Source of the DNA: an uncultured Lachnospiraceae bacterium | Lineage (GTDB): Bacteria; Bacillota; Clostridia; Lachnospirales; Lachnospiraceae | Length of the DNA stretch: 64,000 nt | Assembly (NCBI GenBank): GCA_910588845.1 | Contig: CAJURU010000005.1 | Span: 62,001 to 126,000 of the forward strand | Direction: 5' to 3' | Shown here: positions 50,804 through 59,212 of the stretch, piece by piece | Layout: each line of letters starts with the position of its first letter | How positions within the stretch are numbered: the first letter of the stretch is position 1 | Program-made: the position numbers and the translations under genes | The notes under the pieces: generated by a model | What the model was told of the DNA's origin: nothing | Seen by the model: the letters and a program-made list of their open reading frames with translations, nothing else | Databases searched by the model: none

Positions 50804-53329
50804 ATGCGTAAGGGCGAAATGAAAAACGAATGGCAGGAAGAAGATATCAGACAATTTTTGCTGGAGAGCGCCGGGGAAGAATTAATTCCAGACAGCCTGC
50901 ACCCTGATAAAATGAAAGAGTGGCTGCGGCAGCAGACGAAGGAAACGGAGGGGCCTATGGGAAGACGGAAAGATAGAATTAATGAAGAGTTTATGGTAAC
51001 ACAGAAAGAAAGAATGGAAGAAGAGCCTGTGGTAACACAGGAGGAAAGTATAGAAGAAGAGCCTGTGGTAACACAGGAGGAAAGAATGGAAGAAGAGCCT
51101 GTGGTAACACAGAAAGAAAGAATGGAAGAAGAGCCTGTGGTAATACAGGAGGAAAGAATGGAAGAGGAGCCTGTGATAACACAGAAGGAAAGAAAAGCAG
51201 AAGAATCTATGGAGGATCAGGAGAAGAAAGAGCAGAAGAGACCAGCCGGAAAGCGAGTGAAATATATTGGCTTGTGGTGCGGCACATTCGCGGCGGCGGC
51301 CTGCTTGGTATTGGTCTTATTTGCAACAGTAAGAAATATAGGAGGAGATACCTCTCGCGATGGGGATGATTTGGCTATGAAAGAGGATGCCGCAGCGGAT
51401 GATGCGGACATAGAGGAAGGCGGGTTTCAGGAGGGGACAACGTATGCGAAACTATATCAGTCGTTTGGCAGGTACTGGAGTGAGCAAGAAGAGCTTTACC
51501 GAATGGAAACAGCAGAGAGCGCGGATGTCGCTGTGGATGATGCAGCCGCAGGTGAAGTTGCCGGTTCTGGCGGCGAGGACGTAAATGATGCGGCAATGGA
51601 TGCAGCTGCCAGTGATACGTCATATTCAGAAGGAGGGATAAATGAGACTGTTCTTGATAAGGGCGGTGATTCTGATATGTCAGGACCTGTTGCTTCTGGA
51701 GAAGATGTTGGGCAAAAAGAAGACGGCGCCGAGGATTATGGAAAGACAAACCAGCAGGAGGAGGCAGTAGAGGAAGCCGATATAATTAAGAATGATGGGA
51801 GATATCTTTACCGGGTAGTTGAACGCGGAGAAAGTAATCTGGGTTACTCAGTAAGGATTGTTGACACCAAGGATGGGTTGAAAGAAGCATCAATGGTTGG
51901 TGACTTTGAAATAGTTCAGAACATTTATGTATGGGAAGATAAACTGGTGGTCTTAGAACCCGGCTGGGCTATGAATGGTGACAGTGGGACAGAGGAGATG
52001 AGCACGGGCGCGGAAATTGCCGATGCGGATTTGGAGCCTAGTTATCCTTATTGCAGAATTCATGTTTATGATATCTCAGACCGAACATCCCCCCAGGAAT
52101 ACCATACGTTTACAGTCAAAGGGAGCTATCTGGATTCAAGAATTTCCGGCGGGTATTTGTACTTTTTTGCCATCTGTGACACAAGCAAACCGGAAAAAGC
52201 GGACGATTTAAAAATGTATGTTCCTATGATGGACGGCAAGCCTATGTCAGAGGATAAGATTACGCTTCCAGGAGGGAGCAATACAGCGTCTTATCTGGTG
52301 ATGGCGTCTGTGGATATGGCGCGTCCTGATACGTTTACAGATACGCGGGCATTGGTGGCGTCGGCAGACAGACTTTATGTGAGCCAGGAGAATATTTATC
52401 TGGCAGACACGCAGTATGCTTCCTACAACGAGGAGGGGAATCAGTCGGACAGTACTACGCTGTATCGTTTCTCCTACAAAGATGGAAAAATGCGCAAAGA
52501 GGCGATGGGCAAAGTCAAAGGAACGCTGAGGGATGATATGGCGATGAACGAGTACGACGGATATTTGCGTCTGGTAACTACCGTGCAGTCCCAGAATGTT
52601 ACAAAGGTAATAGATGATATATCGGGAGAGTTTCTCGGATATGATGATATTGAGTCTAGGATGACAAACAGTCTATATGTATTGGATTCCAATTTAAAAA
52701 CCGTTGGCAAAATTGAAGATATTGCGCCGGATGAGCGCATATATTCTGCCAGATTTATGGGGAAGTCCGGTTACTTTGTAACATTCCGGGAGACAGATCC
52801 ATTGTTTTCAGTGGACTTGTCTAATCCCAGAGAGCCTAAAGTTTTGGGAGAACTGAAAATCAGCGGATTTTCTGAATATCTCCATTTCTATGCAGACAAT
52901 TTACTTCTTGGGATTGGCATGGAGGCGGACGAGAAGACCGGAGCGACAGAATGCATAAAATTGTCCATGTTTGATATTTCCAACCCTCAAGACGTGAAAG
53001 AACAGTCTAAGCTGCTTTTATCAGAATTTGATTATTCGGAGGCGCTTTATAACTACAAAGCGGTATTGATTGATGCAAAGAAGAATCTATTTGGTTTTTG
53101 CGCAGATGATTATTATGGTGATGACAGCAGGACTATATATATGCTTTTTACGTTTAAGGACGGTAATTTTGCTAAAGTTATGGAAATCGACTGCAGCGAC
53201 TATGAGCGGTATGGTTATGAGGTCAGAGGAACCTATATAGGAGAAAGATTTTTCCTGTTTGCAGAGAATGGGGTAGTGGAAGAGTATGGTCTGGCAGATG
53301 GCAGAAAAGTTGCGACGCTGGAACCGTGA
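50804..53329 (+). CDS. Membrane protein with cytoplasmic 12-residue repeats and extracytoplasmic beta-propeller
   Basis: The 841-residue protein has a cytoplasmic N-terminus (about 1-150). In it six 12-residue units of the type VVTQEERMEEEP lie at about 65-136. One TM helix (about 154-177), a low-complexity Asp/Ala/Gly region (about 180-320) and a C-terminal beta-propeller domain of the PF09826 type (about 325-841, EEADIIKNDGRYLY ...) follow. The context suggests it controls the preceding ECF sigma. The start is ATG 50804, seven bases after GGAGG; ATG 50801 is an alternative. The ligand of the propeller is unknown. Confidence 0.85.
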   Translation: MRKGEMKNEWQEEDIRQFLLESAGEELIPDSLHPDKMKEWLRQQTKETEGPMGRRKDRINEEFMVTQKERMEEEPVVTQEESIEEEPVVTQEERMEEEPVVTQKERMEEEPVVIQEERMEEEPVITQKERKAEESMEDQEKKEQKRPAGKRVKYIGLWCGTFAAAACLVLVLFATVRNIGGDTSRDGDDLAMKEDAAADDADIEEGGFQEGTTYAKLYQSFGRYWSEQEELYRMETAESADVAVDDAAAGEVAGSGGEDVNDAAMDAAASDTSYSEGGINETVLDKGGDSDMSGPVASGEDVGQKEDGAEDYGKTNQQEEAVEEADIIKNDGRYLYRVVERGESNLGYSVRIVDTKDGLKEASMVGDFEIVQNIYVWEDKLVVLEPGWAMNGDSGTEEMSTGAEIADADLEPSYPYCRIHVYDISDRTSPQEYHTFTVKGSYLDSRISGGYLYFFAICDTSKPEKADDLKMYVPMMDGKPMSEDKITLPGGSNTASYLVMASVDMARPDTFTDTRALVASADRLYVSQENIYLADTQYASYNEEGNQSDSTTLYRFSYKDGKMRKEAMGKVKGTLRDDMAMNEYDGYLRLVTTVQSQNVTKVIDDISGEFLGYDDIESRMTNSLYVLDSNLKTVGKIEDIAPDERIYSARFMGKSGYFVTFRETDPLFSVDLSNPREPKVLGELKISGFSEYLHFYADNLLLGIGMEADEKTGATECIKLSMFDISNPQDVKEQSKLLLSEFDYSEALYNYKAVLIDAKKNLFGFCADDYYGDDSRTIYMLFTFKDGNFAKVMEIDCSDYERYGYEVRGTYIGERFFLFAENGVVEEYGLADGRKVATLEP
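50996..51211 (+). repeat. Six tandem 36-base coding repeats
   Basis: Six in-frame units of 36 bases start at 50996, 51032, 51068, 51104, 51140 and 51176. Each begins GTAA(C/T)ACAG or a close variant. They encode an acidic 12-residue repeat. The near-identity of inner units indicates recent copy-number change by slippage. Confidence 0.9.
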
Positions 53330-53352
53330 CGCTGGTAAGAGTGGAATTACTT

Positions 53353-53391
53353 GAGACCGTTTCAAGTTTTGTGTAAACTTGAGACGGTCTC
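53353..53391. terminator. Long hairpin after the beta-propeller gene
   Basis: GAGACCGTTTCAAGTTT (53353-53369) and AAACTTGAGACGGTCTC (53375-53391) form a 17-base stem with one G-T pair and a 5-base TGTGT loop. There is no T-run, so it may be a 3' stability element rather than a classic terminator. The loop-proximal part is partly echoed in inverted form at about 53421-53433 (GGTTTACACAAAC). Confidence 0.65.
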
Positions 53392-53466
53392 GAGCAATTC
53401 TATCTTACATCAGTTTGGAGGTTTACACAAACTTTGGGATAGTTCCTATCCTGCCGCCGGTTCTTG

Positions 53467-53634
53467 CTAATTTTTGTTTTCCAGCTCTTTGTAAACCTTA
53501 TCAATTCCTATACGGATTATATCTGATTCAGACATATTCAGCTTTTGACAGCATAATTTTAATTTTTCTACATCTGATTCAGACATTCTTGCTCTTTTAA
53601 CAATCGTTTTGGGATTGTCGGTCGGTCTACCCAT
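53467..53634 (-). CDS. Small ribbon-helix-helix (CopG/Arc-like) protein
   Basis: This 55-residue frame begins MGRPTDNPKTIVKRARM and contains a duplicated MSESD motif (SESDVEKLKLCCQKLNMSES, then DIIRIGIDKVYKEL). This is the layout of short RHH DNA-binding proteins found in mobile elements and toxin-antitoxin loci. The ribosome site is weak (GAAAAAGAGA). No toxin gene adjoins. It shares a minus-strand block with another tiny gene, next to tRNA-Gly. Confidence 0.7.
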   Translation of the reverse strand: MGRPTDNPKTIVKRARMSESDVEKLKLCCQKLNMSESDIIRIGIDKVYKELENKN

Positions 53635-53711
53635 TCTCTTTTTCTCTACGGTTCATCACTTCCTATCTTGCCCTTTCAGCCAATAAGTGCTATTATTAGC
53701 TTTGGGAGATT

Positions 53712-53731
53712 GGGCGGCGGCAAGCCCGCCC
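53712..53731. terminator. Short GC-rich hairpin between two tiny genes
   Basis: GGGCGG (53712-53717) and CCGCCC (53726-53731) flank an 8-base loop, with TTTCT on the plus strand. It lies just after the stop of the 46-residue gene on the minus strand and may separate the two transcripts. Confidence 0.45.
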
Positions 53732-53744
53732 TTTCTGCTATTCC

Positions 53745-53885
53745 TTAATCTTCCAAATCCTGCTGAATTTCTTCAAGCATTACATCAATTTTCTTGTCCC
53801 TCTCATTTGCGTCTTTTTCGCTTTTTAATTCCTCTAAATCTCTTTTAAATCTTCTAAGCCAACCTTTCCATTGTTTATCTGTCAT
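53745..53885 (-). CDS. Very small charged protein (46 residues)
   Basis: The frame reads MTDKQWKGWLRRFKRDLEEL and continues to a DLEED-like acidic end (EIQQDLED). It has a good ribosome site (GGAGG, seven bases before ATG 53885) and an upstream candidate promoter TTTACT-17-TATAAT on the minus strand. The composition suggests one amphipathic helix pair. I do not recognise a family. Such proteins are common in integrated elements of gut Clostridia, which is context only. Confidence 0.6.
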   Translation of the reverse strand: MTDKQWKGWLRRFKRDLEELKSEKDANERDKKIDVMLEEIQQDLED

Positions 53886-54338
53886 GTTTAATACCTCCAT
53901 ATGGTTTATTCTCCTTTCCGCTAAGGTCTTGCCGTTCCTTAACTGTAATTAAATTATAACTTATGTAGCTACAAAAGTAAAGAGATATTTTAATTTATTC
54001 TGAATAATAAAAATTTATAGCATCTGGACTTTCCATAAAACATGCCTAATTAAAATGCAGCAGGGCAAAGAGCCAGTATATATTTATGGCCATCTTTGCC
54101 CTGCTATCTATATAATATACTCCTATTATATAGAAACAACTGAAAGAGGCGAAATAAGACAGTTTTTCAAGTACCTTTTCGCTTTTTCGTTTCTGTGGGC
54201 GCTCCTAATGGCTAAAACTAGGGGTTTTACGGCACATTCAATAAAAATTCAAGGATTCATTAAATCAACAGAGTTTTGTGTCATTACTATAAATTGTGGC
54301 TTGAAAAATATTTTGTCATGAATTTTGTCATGAAAAAC
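53886..54338. other. AT-rich noncoding region beside the 3' end of tRNA-Gly
   Basis: Apart from the inverted repeat at 54059-54105 and a 12-base tandem ATTTTGTCATGA (about 54309-54332), I see no supported gene. An 88-codon open frame at 54055-54321 lacks a ribosome site and has no recognisable sequence. The location 3' of a tRNA is a typical integration site; no integrase or duplicated tRNA end was found. Confidence 0.45.
54059..54105. repeat. Perfect 13-base inverted repeat
   Basis: AGCAGGGCAAAGA (54059-54071) and TCTTTGCCCTGCT (54093-54105) are perfect arms, extended inward by GCCA/TGGC. No T-run follows. It could be a terminator remnant or an element end. Confidence 0.7.
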
Positions 54339-54363
54339 AAAAACCGCCTATTTCTAGGCGGTT
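54339..54363 (-). terminator. Terminator of tRNA-Gly
   Basis: On the minus strand AACCGCCTA-GAAA-TAGGCGGTT is followed by a T-rich tract (TTTGTTTTT). It begins eight bases after the tRNA 3' end. Confidence 0.9.
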
Positions 54364-54370
54364 AAATAGC

Positions 54371-54441
54371 AGCAGATAACGGGAGTCGAACCCGCCTTTC
54401 CAGCTTGGGAAGCTGGTGTTCTACCGATGAACCATATCTGC
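54371..54441 (-). tRNA. tRNA-Gly (anticodon CCC)
   Basis: The minus strand folds as a standard tRNA. The acceptor is GCAGATA/TATCTGC and the D-arm lies around GTTCATCGGTAGAAC. The anticodon stem CCAGC/GCTGG has loop TTCCCAA (anticodon CCC), and the T-arm is GCGGGTTCGACTCCCGT. The discriminator base is U, as in tRNA-Gly, and CCA is not encoded. It is a lone tRNA gene with its own terminator. Confidence 0.95.
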
Positions 54442-54536
54442 GTGAATCATATTTATTATAACACAACTAAGCTAGAATGCAAGAAAATTTTTAAATTTCT
54501 CACTTGCATTATTATTCGGCTTTCAAAGCGAACGAA

Positions 54537-55340
54537 TTACAAAGGATAAAATACAGGCTTTCGTTTACAAAAAACTGTGAAATAATGAAATCCGGCGTCT
54601 TTCAGGATATTTGTTACTTTTCTGAAATCATATGCCACATGCTCGGGCTTGTGGGCATCTGCTCCAATCGTAACGATTTCGCCGCCCATTTCCCGGTAAC
54701 GTTTGAGAATGGCTTCTGTTGGGTTAGGGTGTCCAAGGCCGTATTTAAAGCCTCCCGTATTGATTTCTATGCCTTTACCCCTTTGAATAAGAATTCGTAA
54801 AATTTCATCAATTACATCCGCAAATTTGTCGTAGGTATAATACTTGTTAGTGTTCGGGCCATAGCGCACGATATAGTCAAGGTGTCCATAAACGTCAAAG
54901 CAGTCGAAAACAGCAAGGTTTTCCAAAATGGATTCAAAGTACTCGCGGTAAGCTTCGTCCTCGATTTTGCCCACAAAATATTCTGGATAGTAAGGATCCT
55001 CCCCGTTTATCCAGTGAGAAGAGCCGATGACGAAGTCAAACGGATATTCCTGTATAATTTGTGGCAGTAAATCTTTCAGATATGTTTGTAAGCCAATTTC
55101 TACGCCGATATATATAGGAAATTTATCTTGCGACTGCGTCTGAAAACGTTTCATTTCCTTAAAATATGCAGGGATGTCAAGAGGAAAGAGGTCGGGCGTG
55201 GTCTGTGTCTTTTCAAGGTCTAAGTGATCGGTAAAGCAAATGCCGCCAACACCGGCATTTATGGAGGCCGCTATCATTTCCGCGGTGTCCGCTTCGCTGT
55301 CAACAGAAAAATGCGTGTGCATATGTGTGTCCCAGAGCAT
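54537..55340 (-). CDS. hisJ: PHP-family histidinol-phosphatase
   Basis: The 267-residue metal-dependent PHP phosphoesterase shows metal-ligand motifs DTHMHTHFSVDSEA, CFTDHLDLE, YIGVEIGLQT, VIGSSHWI, DVYGHLDYIVRYG and IGADAHKPEHVA. The pattern and length match HisK/HisJ enzymes that dephosphorylate histidinol phosphate in histidine synthesis. Other his genes are absent, so a different phosphate ester is possible. ATG 55340 follows GGGAGG. Confidence 0.85.
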   Translation of the reverse strand: MLWDTHMHTHFSVDSEADTAEMIAASINAGVGGICFTDHLDLEKTQTTPDLFPLDIPAYFKEMKRFQTQSQDKFPIYIGVEIGLQTYLKDLLPQIIQEYPFDFVIGSSHWINGEDPYYPEYFVGKIEDEAYREYFESILENLAVFDCFDVYGHLDYIVRYGPNTNKYYTYDKFADVIDEILRILIQRGKGIEINTGGFKYGLGHPNPTEAILKRYREMGGEIVTIGADAHKPEHVAYDFRKVTNILKDAGFHYFTVFCKRKPVFYPL

Positions 55341-55566
55341 AAAACGCCTCCCAAATTAAAAATAGAAAACAATAAGCCCAGAAACTATCAAACATGTGAA
55401 GAAGCAAATAAGATTGTTAGTTTCTTGGTGGTTCCCCAAAGTTACCAGATAATCATAGAACAGAATTATGGCTTTGTCAAAAGAAAAATTTCTTCGGCAT
55501 GATTCGCCCATAAATTTGGCGATGGCTGGACTGTTACTAAAACTTTCACAAAGTTGAAAAAGCCCC

Positions 55567-55595
55567 TTGAATTTTTGCATAAAATTAGTTAGAAT
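55567..55595 (+). promoter_or_regulatory. Promoter of gap
   Basis: TTGAAT (55567-55572) and TAGAAT (55590-55595) are spaced 17 bases, 64 bases before the start. Between 55341 and 55566 I see no supported gene; a minus-strand 74-codon frame there lacks a ribosome site. Confidence 0.65.
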
Positions 55596-55659
55596 AGAGA
55601 CAAGTTGGGTAATATATCCAAGGAAATACCAAATTCATTCAAAATTAGGAGGAATTATC

Positions 55660-56676
55660 ATGTCAGTAAGAGTAGCAATTAATGGTTTTGGACGTATCGG
55701 CCGTTTAGCATTCAGACAGATGTTTGGTGCAGAGGGATACGAAGTAGTAGCAATCAACGATTTAACAAGCCCGAAAATGTTAGCGCATCTGTTAAAGTAT
55801 GATTCATCTCAGGGCAAGTATGAATTGGCAGATAAGGTAACAGCAGGCGAAGATTCCATTACAGTTGATGGAAAAGAAATCAAAATCTACGCTTTCCCAG
55901 ATGCAAATAACTGCCCATGGGGAGATTTGAAGGTTGACGTTGTTCTGGAGTGCTCCGGATTCTACACCTCCAAGGATAAAGCACAGGCTCACATCAACGC
56001 TGGCGCTCGTAAAGTTGTTATCTCTGCTCCGGCAGGCAACGACCTTCCTACTATTGTTTTCAATACAAACCACGATACATTGAAAGCTGACGATACTATC
56101 ATTTCCGCAGCTTCCTGTACAACAAACTGCCTGGCTCCTATGGCTGATGCATTGAACAAATATGCAGCAATCCAGTCCGGTATCATGTGCACCATCCATG
56201 CATACACAGGCGATCAGATGACATTAGACGGACCGCAGAGAAAAGGCGATCTGAGAAGATCTCGTGCAGCAGCAGTTAATATCGTTCCGAACAGCACAGG
56301 CGCAGCAAAAGCAATCGGCTTGGTTATTCCTGAATTGAACGGCAAGTTAATCGGTTCTGCACAGCGTGTTCCGACCCCGACAGGTTCAACTACTATCTTA
56401 ACGGCAGTTGTTAAGGGCAATGATGTAACTGTTGACGGAATCAATGCAGCTATGAAGGCAGCAGCTAACGAGTCCTTCGGTTACAATGAGGATGAGATCG
56501 TTTCTTCCGATATCGTAGGCATGAGATTTGGTTCTCTGTTCGATGCAACTCAGACCATGGTTTCCAAGGTTTCTGATGACTTATATGAAGTACAGGTTGT
56601 TTCCTGGTATGACAACGAGAACAGCTACACCAGCCAGATGGTTCGTACAATCAAATATTTCAGTGAGTTAGCATAG
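55660..56676 (+). CDS. gap: Glyceraldehyde-3-phosphate dehydrogenase, type I
   Basis: The 338-residue NAD-dependent glycolytic enzyme starts with the Rossmann motif VAINGFGRIGRLAFRQ. It has the catalytic Cys in SAASCTTNCLAPMADAL and the phosphate-binding His/Arg region (PQRKGDLRRSRAAAVNIVPN). AGGAGG precedes ATG 55660. Codon use is strongly biased, as expected for high expression. It begins the gap-pgk-tpiA glycolytic set, each gene separated by a noncoding gap with repeats. Confidence 0.97.
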   Translation: MSVRVAINGFGRIGRLAFRQMFGAEGYEVVAINDLTSPKMLAHLLKYDSSQGKYELADKVTAGEDSITVDGKEIKIYAFPDANNCPWGDLKVDVVLECSGFYTSKDKAQAHINAGARKVVISAPAGNDLPTIVFNTNHDTLKADDTIISAASCTTNCLAPMADALNKYAAIQSGIMCTIHAYTGDQMTLDGPQRKGDLRRSRAAAVNIVPNSTGAAKAIGLVIPELNGKLIGSAQRVPTPTGSTTILTAVVKGNDVTVDGINAAMKAAANESFGYNEDEIVSSDIVGMRFGSLFDATQTMVSKVSDDLYEVQVVSWYDNENSYTSQMVRTIKYFSELA

Positions 56677-56690
56677 GCGTTGAGACATTG

Positions 56691-56782
56691 AACAATTAGC
56701 GAAGGCGAGCCGTTGGCGCAGCCTGAGGTTAGTGTGAAAGCCGTTCTGTGAGAATAGCGAAATGTTATCTGCCGTTTGGCGA
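56691..56782. repeat. Repeat family R3, copy 1 (after gap)
   Basis: The block starts ATTAGCGAAGGCGAGCCG (56694 on) and GGCGCAG, passes through GTTCTGTGAGAATAGCGAA, and aligns along about 70 bases with the block after pgk. A degenerate second unit (TAGCGAAATG ... TTTGGCGA) is at 56754-56782. It begins about 15 bases after the gap stop. Confidence 0.65.
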
Positions 56783-56892
56783 AGATTAAGTTTAGCGAAC
56801 AGAACCGCCTTAATATTTAGTTGAAATATAATTGCACGGTAGACTACCTTTTGAGGCGACAGGCTGCCAGAAGTGCAGATAAGACTCAGAAA

Positions 56893-56920
56893 GGGTCCGG
56901 TCTTTTTTTGGACCGGGCCC
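56893..56920 (+). terminator. Terminator between gap and pgk
   Basis: GGGTCCGGTC (56893-56902) and GACCGGGCCC (56911-56920) form a 10-base stem with one G-T pair, followed by TATTTTCTTC. Confidence 0.85.
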
Positions 56921-56930
56921 TATTTTCTTC

Positions 56931-56978
56931 TATAGGAAAGACATTATCACGCCGAGGCGTGAAGGTTTCTTTTTTATA
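56931..56978. repeat. Palindromic repeat family R4, copy 1 (upstream of pgk)
   Basis: The ends TATAGGAAA and TTTCTTTTTTATA are loosely inverted. The centre CACGC-CGAG-GCGTG is a small hairpin. It shares its layout and several blocks (ATAG-AAA, TCA..CC.A.GCGTGAA-like) with 59304-59349. The pgk leader, with an extended -10 TGATATAAT (57007-57015), lies downstream. Confidence 0.5.
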
Positions 56979-57045
56979 GAAAAATAATATGCGCATGGTG
57001 TTTCTTTGATATAATACAAACAATTATTTTTAGGAGGAAATAAAG

Positions 57046-58254
57046 ATGGCTTTGAATAAAGTTTCAGTGGATGATATTAATGTAAATGGAAAACGCGTGC
57101 TTTGCAGATGCGATTTCAACGTACCTTTAAAAGAAGGCAAGATTACAGACGAGAACCGTCTGGTTGCAGCGCTGCCTACCATTAAGAAATTAATTGCAGA
57201 CGGCGGCAAGGTAATTCTCTGTTCTCATCTTGGCAAGCCTAAGGGAGAGCCAAAGCCTGAATTGTCTCTTGCTCCTGTTGCGGCAAGATTGACAGAATTG
57301 TTAGGGCAGGAAGTAAAATTTGCGGCTGATCCGGAAGTAGTTGGACCGAATGCCAAGGCAGCGGTAGAGGCTATGAAAGACGGAGAGGTTATTTTACTTG
57401 AGAATACACGTTATAGAGTAGAAGAGACCAAGAATGGAGAGGCTTTCTCCAAGGATTTAGCTTCTCTTTGCGATATTTTTGTAAATGATGCGTTCGGAAC
57501 AGCCCACAGAGCGCATTGCTCTAACGTTGGTGTTTCTGAGTTAGTTGATACAGCGGCAGTTGGTTATCTGATGCAGAAAGAGATTGATTTCCTGGGTAAT
57601 GCAGTGGAGAACCCGGTAAGGCCTTTCGTAGCAATCTTAGGCGGAGCAAAAGTTGCAGATAAGCTGAATGTAATTTCTAATTTACTGGAAAAATGTGATA
57701 CCCTGATTATCGGCGGCGGTATGGCTTATACATTCTTAAAGGCACAGGGCAATGAAATTGGAAAGTCTCTGGTTGATGACAGCAAACTTGATTACTGTAA
57801 GGAAATGATTGCCAAGGCTGAGAAGCTTGGTAAGAAATTATTACTGCCGGTTGACTCCGCAACGATCACAGATTTCCCGAATCCTATTGACGCACCGGTT
57901 GACGTAGAAGTTTATGATTCTGACAAGATGCCGGCAGACCGCGAAGGCTGCGATATCGGGCCTAAGACGGCAGAGATGTTTGCAGACGCTGTAAAATCTG
58001 CAAAGACTGTAGTATGGAATGGGCCGATGGGTGTATTTGAGAACCCGACGCTTGCAGCAGGAACAATTGCGGTTGCTAAAGCATTAGCAGAGACAGATGC
58101 AACTACGATTATCGGCGGCGGAGATTCCGCAGCAGCAGTAAATCAGTTGGGATTTGGCGATAAGATGAGCCACATTTCTACAGGCGGCGGAGCTTCTTTG
58201 GAATTTTTAGAGGGTAAAGAGCTTCCGGGAGTAGCGGCAGCAACAAATAAATAG
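57046..58254 (+). CDS. pgk: Phosphoglycerate kinase
   Basis: The 402-residue glycolytic enzyme makes ATP from 1,3-bisphosphoglycerate. It shows RCDFNVPLKEGKITDENR and LCSHLGKPKGEPKPELSL (substrate-binding Arg/His). It also has the hinge and nucleotide motifs AILGGAKVADKLNVI and IIGGGDSAAAVNQLG. ATTTTTAGGAGG precedes ATG 57046. It likely has its own extended -10 promoter (TGATATAAT) besides read-through from gap. Confidence 0.97.
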   Translation: MALNKVSVDDINVNGKRVLCRCDFNVPLKEGKITDENRLVAALPTIKKLIADGGKVILCSHLGKPKGEPKPELSLAPVAARLTELLGQEVKFAADPEVVGPNAKAAVEAMKDGEVILLENTRYRVEETKNGEAFSKDLASLCDIFVNDAFGTAHRAHCSNVGVSELVDTAAVGYLMQKEIDFLGNAVENPVRPFVAILGGAKVADKLNVISNLLEKCDTLIIGGGMAYTFLKAQGNEIGKSLVDDSKLDYCKEMIAKAEKLGKKLLLPVDSATITDFPNPIDAPVDVEVYDSDKMPADREGCDIGPKTAEMFADAVKSAKTVVWNGPMGVFENPTLAAGTIAVAKALAETDATTIIGGGDSAAAVNQLGFGDKMSHISTGGGASLEFLEGKELPGVAAATNK

Positions 58255-58260
58255 ACCGAA

Positions 58261-58348
58261 AGCAACTAGCGATTGGCAAGCCGAAGGCGCAGACAGAGCG
58301 TGCTGCGAGGTCGTTCTGAGAGATTAGCGAAAGCGAGCCGAAGGCGCT
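58261..58348. repeat. Repeat family R3, copy 2 (after pgk)
   Basis: Two direct units are visible: CTAGCGATTGGCAAGCCG plus AAGGCGCAG (58266-58292) and ATTAGCGAAAGCGAGCCG plus AAGGCGC (58323-58347). GTTCTGAGAGA lies between them. The order and spacing match copy 1 after gap. It fills the gap between pgk and tpiA. Confidence 0.65.
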
Positions 58349-58400
58349 TTTGACACCCTGATCCAAGTAAATTATAAATTAAGAAAAAGAGGATAAGAAC

Positions 58401-59150
58401 ATGGCAAGAAAGAAAATTATTGCAGGAAACTGGAAAATGAACAAGACTCCGAGCGAGGCAGTAGCTCTGGTAAACGAATTAAAGCCCTTAGTTGCCAATG
58501 ATGAGGTTGACGTAGTATTCTGTGTACCGGCAATCGACATCATTCCGGCAATGGAAGCTGCAAAGGGCTCTAACATCAATATTGGTGCAGAGAATATGTA
58601 TTACGAAGAGAGCGGCGCATACACAGGAGAAATTGCTCCCAATATGCTGACTGACGCTGGTGTGAAATATGTCATTATCGGACATTCTGAGAGAAGAGAA
58701 TACTTTGCAGAGACCGATGAGACTGTAAATAAGAAAGTGCTCAAGGCGTTTGAGCATGGTATTACACCAATCATCTGCTGTGGAGAGACTTTGACACAGA
58801 GAAAACAGGGTATTTACATTGACTGGATCCGTATGCAGATTAAGATTGCATTTCAGAATGTAACTGCCGATCAGGCCAAGACAGCAGTAATTGCATATGA
58901 GCCAATCTGGGCAATCGGAACCGGTGAGACAGCAACTTCCGATCAGGCAGAAGAAGTTTGCGCGGCAATCCGTACCTGCATCAAAGAGGTTTATGATGAG
59001 GCTGCCGCAGAATCTATCCGCATTCAGTACGGCGGTTCTGTGAATGCTGGCAATGCAGCAGAGCTTTTCTCTAAACCGGACATTGACGGCGGACTTGTTG
59101 GAGGGGCTTCCCTCAAGGCTGATTTTGGCAAGATTGTCTGCTATAAGTAA
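58401..59150 (+). CDS. tpiA: Triosephosphate isomerase
   Basis: The 249-residue TIM-barrel enzyme interconverts dihydroxyacetone phosphate and glyceraldehyde 3-phosphate. Motifs are IAGNWKMNKTPSEA (Asn/Lys), VIIGHSERREYF (His), AVIAYEPIWAIGTGETATSD (catalytic Glu) and IQYGGSVNAGNA. AAGAGGA precedes ATG 58401. Phosphoglycerate mutase and enolase do not follow; the next genes are unrelated. Confidence 0.98.
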   Translation: MARKKIIAGNWKMNKTPSEAVALVNELKPLVANDEVDVVFCVPAIDIIPAMEAAKGSNINIGAENMYYEESGAYTGEIAPNMLTDAGVKYVIIGHSERREYFAETDETVNKKVLKAFEHGITPIICCGETLTQRKQGIYIDWIRMQIKIAFQNVTADQAKTAVIAYEPIWAIGTGETATSDQAEEVCAAIRTCIKEVYDEAAAESIRIQYGGSVNAGNAAELFSKPDIDGGLVGGASLKADFGKIVCYK

Positions 59151-59212
59151 TTAGTTTTATAAAAAAAATTATACGGATCATAATAGATCTGTTTCTAGTG
59201 TGATTATTACAG

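Noticed and set aside
50996..51211. Tandem repeat considered as a CRISPR array
   Set aside because: Units are contiguous, in frame and without variable spacers; they encode a protein repeat.
53925..53945. Possible fourth R1 copy (shares CGGCAAGACCTT on the minus strand)
   Set aside because: Only 12 bases match and neither the flanking core nor the arms are present; chance is likely.
54055..54321. 88-codon open frame left of tRNA-Gly
   Set aside because: No ribosome site, composition of noncoding AT-rich DNA, and its start lies in an inverted repeat.
55356..55580. 74-codon minus-strand frame between hisJ and gap
   Set aside because: No ribosome site and it overlaps the gap promoter on the other strand.
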